Source of the DNA: Candidatus Cloacimonas sp. 4484_275
Lineage (GTDB): Bacteria; Cloacimonadota; Cloacimonadia; Cloacimonadales; TCS61
Direction: 5' to 3'
DNA: 12,724 nt
NCBI GenBank assembly: GCA_002085205.1
Contig: NATF01000011.1
Span: forward strand, 1-12,724
Program-made: the position numbers and the translations under genes
Shown: positions 7,317 through 12,724 of the stretch, piece by piece
Layout of the letters: each line of letters starts with the position of its first letter
Numbering within the stretch: position 1 is the stretch's first letter
Notes under the pieces: model-generated
What the model was told of the DNA's origin: nothing
Databases searched by the model: none
The model's input: the letters and a program-made list of their open reading frames with translations, nothing else

Positions 7317-8091
7317 TATTCATACGCATATTTTGCCGAATTGTGACGACGGTTCGCCCGATGTGAACACTTCCGTCGAAAAAATTCGTTCAATGGTCGA
7401 AGAAGGTGTAACCGATATTGTTTTGACACCGCATTTTATGAGAAAATTGTATCATAACACGGCAGATGTAATTGATGAGCGTTTTGATTTGCTCCAAAAA
7501 GCGGTAAAAGAAAACGGAATTGAAATTACTCTTCACAAAGGAGCGGAAGTTTATCTGGATTATAACATAGTCGATGATATAAAAAACGAGAAATTTTATA
7601 TAAACGATACGAAATATGTTCTGGTGGAAACCGGTATGAACGGGTTTCCCGTTAATTTTCTGCAGATTTTATACGACATTGTCCGTAACGGTTTTCGACC
7701 TATTTTGGCGCACCCCGAAAGATATCAGGACATCAGCGAAAATCCGTATCAGGTGGAAGATTTGATTTTCAGAAATGTTTATATGCAAATAAATGCGGGA
7801 AGTTTGCTGGGTCATTACGGGTCGAAAATACAAGAAACGGCTTGGATTCTTCTCAATAACGGTTTTGTTCATTTTGTTGCTTCCGATGATCATTGCCAAT
7901 CGGAAGATTATTCTTTATCAAAAGCTTTTTTTGAAATTAAAAATAATCTTGATTCTTCGCTGGCGGAACTGCTAATTCGCAAAAATCCGCAAAAACTTCT
8001 TAATAATGAAAAAATAGATTATATTTATATGGAAACCGTTCCTCCGCCTCCGCCTTCTTTTTGGGACAAACTACGGAAAATTTTCAAATAA
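7309..8091 (+). CDS. CpsB/CapC/YwqE-type PHP-domain tyrosine-protein phosphatase
   Basis: A metal-dependent PHP-fold phosphatase of 260 residues; family members remove phosphate from bacterial tyrosine kinases that control capsule or exopolysaccharide export. Metal-binding motifs are DIHTHILPNCDDG (3-15; H5, H7), TPHF with H42, GAEVYLD with E80, LAHPERY with H135, and ASDDH with D193/H195. All are intact. The C-terminus is odd: five prolines (245-249) followed by the short basic amphipathic tail SFWDKLRKIFK, which could touch the membrane or a partner protein. Its ATG overlaps the GGGPS stop by 8 nt, so the two are translated from one message. No tyrosine kinase or polysaccharide export gene is visible in the window. 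A different phosphoester substrate cannot be excluded. Confidence 0.87.
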   Translation: MIDIHTHILPNCDDGSPDVNTSVEKIRSMVEEGVTDIVLTPHFMRKLYHNTADVIDERFDLLQKAVKENGIEITLHKGAEVYLDYNIVDDIKNEKFYINDTKYVLVETGMNGFPVNFLQILYDIVRNGFRPILAHPERYQDISENPYQVEDLIFRNVYMQINAGSLLGHYGSKIQETAWILLNNGFVHFVASDDHCQSEDYSLSKAFFEIKNNLDSSLAELLIRKNPQKLLNNEKIDYIYMETVPPPPPSFWDKLRKIFK

Positions 8092-8142
8092 CCCGAAAAT
8101 TTTATGATTTTGGATTTTATTTTTACGATATAAATTAAAATT

Positions 8143-9123
8143 ATGCCAAAAAAAATTCTTATAACCGGAATCAGCGGCTTTATCGGGAGACATGTTGCGC
8201 GACAAATTTTGCAAAGTAAACATGAATTAACCGCCATCATTCGTCCGCAAACGAATTTAAAACGAGTGGAAGAATTTCAGGAAAAAGTAAATTTTGTGGA
8301 AATTGATTTAACCGACATTTCTTCCCTCAGAAATTTTCTCGATGAAAATAGTTTTGATACAATAGTTCATATCGGAGCTTTGCGCAACGGCAGAAAGTTT
8401 TCCAAAAATGATTTTTTCAAAGCAAATGTGGATGCCACCGAACAATTGATTATAAACGCCAACAGAAATAAATCCCGATTTATATTTTGTTCTTCCGTCG
8501 GTGTATTCGGAGCGATTCCGCGTGAACTTCCCGCAAATAATAATACACCGCGTCAAAATGACGGTTTTTATCATTACACGAAAATCAGGGCGGAAGCCTT
8601 GATTCAAAAATATGTTCTTTACGGTTTGCAGGCTGTAATCGTTCGTCCTTCCATAACTTACGGAATCGGAGATTACGGTTTTCCTTTCAAATTAACCAAA
8701 CTCACAGATAAAAATTTATTATTTTTACCGAATAAAAAAGTTTTGATTCATCTCACGAATGTGGAACTTTTGGCACAGGCATTTCATCGACTTTTGGAAT
8801 TTGAATTTACTGCCGGAGCCGCTTACATTGTCGCAGATAAGAATCCCGTTGATTTGAAAGAATTGGCTGATTTTATCAGTAATGAATTGAAAAACAAACC
8901 GTATTCAAACAAAAGAATTATCGATGAAAAATACTTTCGATTTGCGAAAAAAATCGCTCGATTTTTCAAGAGAGAATCATGGATAACGCGATTTGAATTG
9001 ATTTCGGAAAGTTGGTTTTATGATACCGAAGACGCTTATCAGGATTTGAATCTGAAAAACATTTCCACAATTCCTGCATTCAAAATTGTTACCGATTGGT
9101 ACAAAAGTTTAAGGAGGAAATAA
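8143..9123 (+). CDS. NAD-dependent epimerase/dehydratase (extended SDR)
   Basis: A cytoplasmic Rossmann-fold oxidoreductase or epimerase of 326 residues. The nucleotide-binding motif TGISGFIG lies at 8-15, the acidic DLTD at 55-58, SSVG at 117-120 and the catalytic YHYTK (Y143, K147) fits YxxxK. The length and the VRPSITYGIGD stretch fit nucleotide-sugar or 3-beta-hydroxysteroid-dehydrogenase-like members. The substrate cannot be named; the neighbours (methyltransferase, flippase-like protein) suggest a sugar or lipid-linked intermediate. A 51-nt gap separates it from the phosphatase gene. No SD precedes the ATG, while a TATAAA lies 8 nt upstream (8129-8134), so a near-leaderless transcript or read-through from upstream are both possible. 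The stop codon directly abuts the next ATG. Confidence 0.85.
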   Translation: MPKKILITGISGFIGRHVARQILQSKHELTAIIRPQTNLKRVEEFQEKVNFVEIDLTDISSLRNFLDENSFDTIVHIGALRNGRKFSKNDFFKANVDATEQLIINANRNKSRFIFCSSVGVFGAIPRELPANNNTPRQNDGFYHYTKIRAEALIQKYVLYGLQAVIVRPSITYGIGDYGFPFKLTKLTDKNLLFLPNKKVLIHLTNVELLAQAFHRLLEFEFTAGAAYIVADKNPVDLKELADFISNELKNKPYSNKRIIDEKYFRFAKKIARFFKRESWITRFELISESWFYDTEDAYQDLNLKNISTIPAFKIVTDWYKSLRRK

Positions 9124-9963
9124 ATGCCGATTCCCATTTTAAAAAGCTGGGGAAAATATTTTTCTAATTACGACGAAGGGCTCGGTTCTTCTTATGAACG
9201 CATTGTTCTGAATAAAAAATTGGAAGCTGTTTGCAAACATTTTCGAGTAAAGAGAGTATTGGAAGCGCCGATTTTCGGTTTTACGGGAGTTTCCGGAATA
9301 AATTCCGTTTATCTGGCGAAAAAAGGATGTGAAATTTCTCTCGTTGATCATGACAAAAAAAGATTGGAGATGATAAATTCCGTTTGGGAAAAAATAGGAT
9401 TGCCAGTAAAAACTTTTTTCTCCGAAAATTACAATAAACTGCCTTTTTCCGACAATGAATTTGATTTGAGTTGGAATTTTTCCGCTATCTGGTTTGCGGA
9501 AAATTTGGAAAAATTTTTGTCGGAATTGAGCAGAGTTACTTCCAAAGTAATTTTTATTTCGGTTCCGAATCGAAACGGATTAGGTTATCATGCGTTAAAA
9601 TTTCTGGAAAAAGAAGAGATGAAAAAATATTTAAAGGAAGAAAACATCATTCCGGGAAATATAATAAAAATATTGGCGGAAAAAGGCTGGGATTTGTTGA
9701 TTAAAGATTATATTGATTGTCCGCCGTGGCCTGATATCGGAATGCCGAAGAAAAAATTTTTGAAGATATTCGGTCTTGATTGGCTGATAAAAGAGAAAGT
9801 TCAAGCACCTGTTTCCATTATGGATTATTACTTGGGAAAAGACGAAAATTTTCCCGAAAAGATGATGCGTTATTATTGGTTGGAAAAACACGCTCCGAAT
9901 TTTGTCAAAATGTTTTGGTCGCATCATAAATATCTGCTTTTTATTCCTCGAAAGGAAAAATGA
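9124..9963 (+). CDS. Class I SAM-dependent methyltransferase
   Basis: A 279-residue protein with an N-terminal SAM-binding Rossmann domain. Motif I is the divergent VLEAPIFGFTG (45-55), the acidic residue after strand 2 is in LVDHD (D75), and the LPFSDNEFDLSW segment (106-117) matches the Methyltransf_11 motif that precedes strand 4. The C-terminal part, about 150-279, is a family-specific extension I do not recognise, with PPWPDIGMPKKK near 200. The substrate is unknown. A strong AAGGAGG (9111-9117) precedes the ATG, which follows the SDR stop without a gap, and its own stop overlaps the next start as ATGA. This tight packing says the SDR, methyltransferase and flippase-like genes are one functional unit. 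Confidence 0.8.
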   Translation: MPIPILKSWGKYFSNYDEGLGSSYERIVLNKKLEAVCKHFRVKRVLEAPIFGFTGVSGINSVYLAKKGCEISLVDHDKKRLEMINSVWEKIGLPVKTFFSENYNKLPFSDNEFDLSWNFSAIWFAENLEKFLSELSRVTSKVIFISVPNRNGLGYHALKFLEKEEMKKYLKEENIIPGNIIKILAEKGWDLLIKDYIDCPPWPDIGMPKKKFLKIFGLDWLIKEKVQAPVSIMDYYLGKDENFPEKMMRYYWLEKHAPNFVKMFWSHHKYLLFIPRKEK

Positions 9964-10970
9964 AAAAGAACTCCGTAAATCTTTTCATCGGAATAATTCT
10001 GGGAATCATATTTTTGTTTCTCTGGATAAAAATCGTCGATTGGCGAGAGTTTTTTCATTATTTTTCTAATTTTAATTTGAAATTTGCTCTCCTTTTTTCG
10101 GTTTTTTATGTTTTTGCTTATTTTCTGCGCAGTCTTCGCTGGCGTTTGATTCTTTTTCCGATAAAAAAACTGTCGGTTGGCAATGCATTTATGATTTTTA
10201 TGAACGGGCTTCTCATCAATTATTTAATTCCCATTCGCGCCGGAGAAATAGCCAAATCTATTATTCTGAAAATAAAATATAATGTTCGAATTTCGCGGAG
10301 TCTTCCCACGATTTTTATAGATAAAATTACGGACTTGTTTCCCATTATTCTCATAATGATTTTGATTCCTTTGATTTCCGTTCGTTTGAACACGGCTCTT
10401 TTTTCCATTGTGGTGGTGTTATTTTTGATTTTTTTGTTTTTCATCGGATTTTTATTTTTTTCCGTGAATCATCAATCTTTGGCTTTGAAATTTTTGCATA
10501 CATTGCTTAGAATTTTTCCGAAAAAATATCGTTCCGCTTTTGAGAATTTTTTTTCTCAATTTGTGGAAGGAATGGCAATTATGAAAAATCGTTATCGGGA
10601 TGTTTTGCTGATTTCTCTTCTAACGATTTTCGCGGTTTTTTCGGAAGCCGTTTATATTTTTGCGGTATTTAAAGCATTCGGCGCCAATATCGGTTTTATC
10701 AAGATTCTTTTCGGTTATACTTTGATGAATCTAACATATATTTTGCCGACTCCACCGGCGCAAATCGGTTCGAATCAATTTATGTGGGTTCTTATTTTCT
10801 CATTTGCTTTGGGAGTCGATGAAAATCTCACCAGTGCGGCAATAGCTTTTTCTCACTTGCTCACATCCGTTTGGATTTTCTTGCTCGGAGGAATTTCTTT
10901 GCTTGCCTTAAATATTAAGTTCAGCGATTTGGTTACGCGAAAAAATTGGAAAACGGAAGGTGTAAAATGA
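9960..10970 (+). CDS. Flippase-like membrane protein (LPG_synthase_TM / AglD-YbhN type)
   Basis: A polytopic inner-membrane protein of 336 residues with roughly eight membrane segments (near 8-24, 41-57, 76-92, 123-139, 145-168, 215-238, 246-262 and 300-318). Family hallmarks are FLRSLRWRLIL (55-65), IPIRAGEIAKS (90-100) and LPTPPAQIGSNQF (262-274). This superfamily covers the membrane half of lysylphosphatidylglycerol synthase (MprF), archaeal AglD and YbhN; members are thought to move or modify lipids or lipid-linked sugars, and few are characterised. There is no soluble catalytic domain attached. It is coupled to the methyltransferase gene by an ATGA overlap and to the MoxR gene by another. 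Together with upstream ether-lipid-type genes, a lipid-handling role is plausible but unproven. Confidence 0.85.
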   Translation: MKKNSVNLFIGIILGIIFLFLWIKIVDWREFFHYFSNFNLKFALLFSVFYVFAYFLRSLRWRLILFPIKKLSVGNAFMIFMNGLLINYLIPIRAGEIAKSIILKIKYNVRISRSLPTIFIDKITDLFPIILIMILIPLISVRLNTALFSIVVVLFLIFLFFIGFLFFSVNHQSLALKFLHTLLRIFPKKYRSAFENFFSQFVEGMAIMKNRYRDVLLISLLTIFAVFSEAVYIFAVFKAFGANIGFIKILFGYTLMNLTYILPTPPAQIGSNQFMWVLIFSFALGVDENLTSAAIAFSHLLTSVWIFLLGGISLLALNIKFSDLVTRKNWKTEGVK

Positions 10971-11959
10971 AAATGGAAAACGATACGGTAAAGATTTTGG
11001 AAAAATTGGCGGAATCGAAAGAAAAAATTTTGGGAGAAATTTCAAAGGTTATCGTTGGCCAAAAAAAAGTTATCAATGAATTTTTGATAGCTATTTTTTC
11101 CGACGGACATTGTCTTTTGGAAGGAGTTCCCGGACTTGCCAAAACGATGCTTATTTCCACGATTGCCAAAGTGATGAATATGAAATTCAGCAGAATTCAA
11201 TTTACGCCGGATTTAATGCCTTCCGATATAACCGGAACCGATATTCTCGCCGAAAGTAAAAGTGACGGGAAAAGATATTTCGAATATATAAAAGGACCTG
11301 TTTTTGCCAACATTATTTTGGCGGACGAAATTAACAGAACTCCTCCCAAAACGCAATCCGCTCTTTTGCAAGCGATGCAGGAATATGAAGTTACTTCCGG
11401 CAATAAAACTTTTTCGTTGGAAAGACCGTTTTGGGTTTTTGCCACTCAAAATCCGATTGAACAGGAAGGAACTTATCCGTTGCCGGAGGCACAATTGGAC
11501 AGATTTATGTTCAATATAAATATAGATTATCCTCCTTATGAAGAAGAGAAAGAAATCGTTAAAAGAACTACGGTTGAAAACACCGAGAAAATAAATGCCG
11601 TTCTTTCGGCGGAAGAGATAATTTTAATGCAGAAGGCAATCAGAGAAATTCCGGTTAGTGAACATGTTTTGGATTATGCTGTTCGGCTTGCTCGCGCCAC
11701 CAGACCGCAATATCCGGAAAGTCCCGATTTTATTTCCAAATGGGTAAATTGGGGAGCAGGTCCGCGCGCTTCTCAGTATTTGATAACCGCCGCGAAAACA
11801 AAAGCTGCTCTCGAAAACAGATTGACTCCTTCCGTAAACGATATTAAAGAAATTTCTCAAATCGTTTTACAGCACAGAGTAATCATCTCTTTTGCCGCGG
11901 AAGCCGAAGGTCTAAAATCAAAAGATGTTATCGAAAAATTAATTGCGGAATTATCGTAA
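10967..11959 (+). CDS. MoxR-family AAA+ ATPase
   Basis: A 330-residue AAA+ ATPase of the MoxR class, thought to act as a chaperone that matures or inserts cofactors into partner complexes. Walker A is GVPGLAKT (53-60), Walker B is ILADE (117-121) followed by the diagnostic INRTPPKTQSALLQAMQE, sensor 1 is ATQNP with N162, and the arginine-finger segment LPEAQLDRF holds R179. The start at 10967 is chosen because GGAAGG (10955-10960) sits six bases before it; the longer TTG frame from 10946 would put that site inside the gene. The ATG overlaps the flippase-like stop (ATGA). MoxR genes normally precede DUF58 and von Willebrand genes; none follows here, and the plus-strand run ends. It may serve the upstream genes or partners elsewhere. 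Confidence 0.93.
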   Translation: MKMENDTVKILEKLAESKEKILGEISKVIVGQKKVINEFLIAIFSDGHCLLEGVPGLAKTMLISTIAKVMNMKFSRIQFTPDLMPSDITGTDILAESKSDGKRYFEYIKGPVFANIILADEINRTPPKTQSALLQAMQEYEVTSGNKTFSLERPFWVFATQNPIEQEGTYPLPEAQLDRFMFNINIDYPPYEEEKEIVKRTTVENTEKINAVLSAEEIILMQKAIREIPVSEHVLDYAVRLARATRPQYPESPDFISKWVNWGAGPRASQYLITAAKTKAALENRLTPSVNDIKEISQIVLQHRVIISFAAEAEGLKSKDVIEKLIAELS

Positions 11960-11967
11960 AAAAATAT

Positions 11968-11995
11968 TTGCTTACCTTTTCAAAAAAATTATACT
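11968..11995 (+). promoter_or_regulatory. Candidate sigma70-type promoter for the redox operon
   Basis: TTGCTT (11968-11973), a 16-nt spacer and TATACT (11990-11995) make a reasonable promoter about 45 nt before the glutaredoxin ATG. An inverted repeat ACTTT-CAT-AAAGT (11993-12005) overlaps the end of the -10 box and the expected start point, where an operator for a repressor such as the MarR protein encoded downstream would act. Both are sequence matches only. Confidence 0.45.
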
Positions 11996-12040
11996 TTCAT
12001 AAAGTTTGATAATGTAAAAATTTTGGAAAGGGGAATGTAT

Positions 12041-12286
12041 ATGAATAATAACAAGAGAGTAATTGTCTTCAGTACACCTACATGTTCGTGGTGTAGAAAA
12101 CTGAAAAATTATCTTAGAGAAAATAAAATCCGCTTCAAGGATATTGATGTTTCTCGCGATATGCAAGCTGCCCGCGATATGGTTCGTAAAACCGGTCAGC
12201 AGGGAGTTCCGCAAATCTGGATAAACAATTATCCCGTTGTCGGCTTTGATAAAGCGAAAATCGACAGGCTCTTAGGCCTGAAATAG
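12041..12286 (+). CDS. Glutaredoxin-like protein (YruB/NrdH type)
   Basis: A small cytoplasmic thiol-disulfide oxidoreductase of 81 residues, the size of YruB/NrdH-like glutaredoxins. The strand VIVFSTPTCSWC carries the redox pair C15/C18 (CxxC), and the cis-proline is P57 in GQQGVPQIWIN. The closing segment VVGFDKAKIDRLLGL is typical of the fold. I place the start at 12041 because GGAAAGGGG (12025-12033) is seven bases upstream; the ATG at 12035 would be too close to it. It heads a probable three-gene unit with a MarR regulator (8 nt downstream) and an OsmC-family gene, which points to thiol redox or peroxide defence. Which electron donor it uses is not visible here. Confidence 0.9.
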   Translation: MNNNKRVIVFSTPTCSWCRKLKNYLRENKIRFKDIDVSRDMQAARDMVRKTGQQGVPQIWINNYPVVGFDKAKIDRLLGLK

Positions 12287-12294
12287 GAGAAATA

Positions 12295-12600
12295 ATGGAA
12301 GAAATGGTAAAAAAATTTTTGCATCTAAGCGATGCACTTTATAACACTTGTTTGAAAAAAGAGATGATTCAAAGACAATGTACAAACATCGGCAGAATGG
12401 AATGCGAACTTTTGAATTATTTGAACAAAGTCGGCAGACCGGTCTGTATGAATGATTTGGCAAAAGAACTCAAAGTTTCTCACAGCAGAATTACTCGAAT
12501 TATCGATACTTTGGTAAAGAAAAAGCTGGTGAAACGATTTCCTTCCAAACAGGACAGACGAAGTTGGTTGGCAGAAATTACTGAGAATTACAATGGTTAA
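12295..12600 (+). CDS. MarR-family regulator, C-terminally truncated
   Basis: A 101-residue protein, while MarR regulators are usually 140-150. The winged helix is clear: MNDLAKELKVSHSRITRIID (52-71) is the HTH and KRFPSKQDRRSWLAEIT (80-96) is the wing with the conserved DRR. The frame stops soon after, so the C-terminal dimerisation helices are absent. Four cysteines (19, 29, 37, 51) suggest thiol-based sensing, as in OhrR-type members, but no specific reactive site can be assigned. AGGAGA (12285-12290) precedes the ATG and overlaps the glutaredoxin stop. Within the last codons OsmC coding sequence begins in another frame, so the 3' end of this gene appears deleted. Without its dimer helices the product is probably not functional as written. 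Confidence 0.78.
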   Translation: MEEMVKKFLHLSDALYNTCLKKEMIQRQCTNIGRMECELLNYLNKVGRPVCMNDLAKELKVSHSRITRIIDTLVKKKLVKRFPSKQDRRSWLAEITENYNG

Positions 12601-12724
12601 ACGGAATGACATTTGATGCCGAGTTAAACGGTCATCATTTTATAGTTGATGCGGAAGAACGAGTCGGCGGCAGAGATTTGGGACCGCGTCCGAAAGGTCT
12701 GGTTTTATCGGCACTTGCCGGTTG
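12585..12724 (+). CDS. OsmC-family protein (5' damaged, runs off window)
   Basis: Reading from 12585 gives ELQWLNGMTFDAELNGHH, then FIVDAEERVGGRDLGPRPKGL and VLSALAG, which is the N-terminal part of an OsmC/Ohr-family protein (peroxide-reducing or related redox function). The family places its first reactive cysteine right after LxALxG, and the window ends on TG, the first two bases of a cysteine codon. The residues ELQW usually follow within a few positions of the start Met, yet here a TGA (12582-12584) stands directly before them and no start or SD is present. An ATG at 12606 would drop the first strand and also lacks an SD. The start codon therefore seems lost in the same deletion that shortened the MarR gene. 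The 3' end is outside the window. Confidence 0.72.

Noticed and set aside
8101..8142. Promoter with TATAAA just before the SDR start
   Set aside because: No -35 at suitable spacing; TATAAA-like strings are frequent in DNA this AT-rich. A leaderless start remains only a possibility.
10946..10966. Upstream TTG start for the MoxR gene
   Set aside because: The GGAAGG ribosome-binding site lies between this TTG and the ATG at 10967, which it serves at ideal spacing.
1..12724. CRISPR arrays, tRNA/rRNA genes, transposases, phage genes
   Set aside because: No regularly spaced repeats, cloverleaf-like sequences, IS ends or mobile-element proteins were recognised by eye.

Overview
The window is AT-rich bacterial DNA with tightly packed genes and clear Shine-Dalgarno sites. 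It most resembles an FCB-superphylum bacterium, and I lean towards the Candidatus Cloacimonadota. That placement is an inference from three things: the style of the secreted GH57 protein with its C-terminal Fn3 domain, the tiny Lys/Arg-rich COX24-type gene behind an HU gene, and ether-lipid-type prenyltransferase genes in an otherwise bacterial neighbourhood. No rRNA, tRNA, CRISPR array, transposase or phage gene was seen.

Layout. Bases 1-3072 hold a large secreted multidomain GH57-type glycoside hydrolase whose 5' end lies outside the window. A hairpin terminator at 3111-3137 separates it from a minus-strand pair: an HU/IHF-type DNA-binding protein (3288-3575) and a 31-residue COX24/AURKAIP1-like basic protein (3179-3274). 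A divergent intergenic region (3576-3868) carries inverted repeats and the likely HU promoter. From 3869 to 11959 all genes are on the plus strand, mostly overlapping or nearly touching: a broken Gfo/Idh/MocA sugar-nucleotide dehydrogenase in two fragments, an isoprenyl diphosphate synthase, a UbiA-family prenyltransferase, a geranylgeranylglyceryl phosphate synthase (GGGPS) family protein, a CpsB/YwqE-type PHP phosphatase, an extended SDR, a SAM methyltransferase, a flippase-like membrane protein and a MoxR AAA+ ATPase. A separate promoter then appears to drive a small redox operon: glutaredoxin, a cysteine-rich MarR regulator and an OsmC-family protein that runs off the end.

How the genes may work together. 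The synthase, UbiA and GGGPS genes in a row (4831-7316) could supply a C20 prenyl diphosphate, attach one chain to glycerol-1-phosphate and then a second. These are the first steps of archaeal-type ether lipid synthesis, here in a bacterium. The window lacks glycerol-1-phosphate dehydrogenase, CDP-archaeol synthase and geranylgeranyl reductase, so the full pathway is not shown. The downstream SDR, methyltransferase and flippase-like genes could act on a lipid-linked product, but that is speculative.

Two places look like deletions that join conserved protein segments out of frame: inside the dehydrogenase near 4465-4471, and between MarR and OsmC near 12580-12590. They are either real gene damage or assembly errors, and read mapping would tell which.
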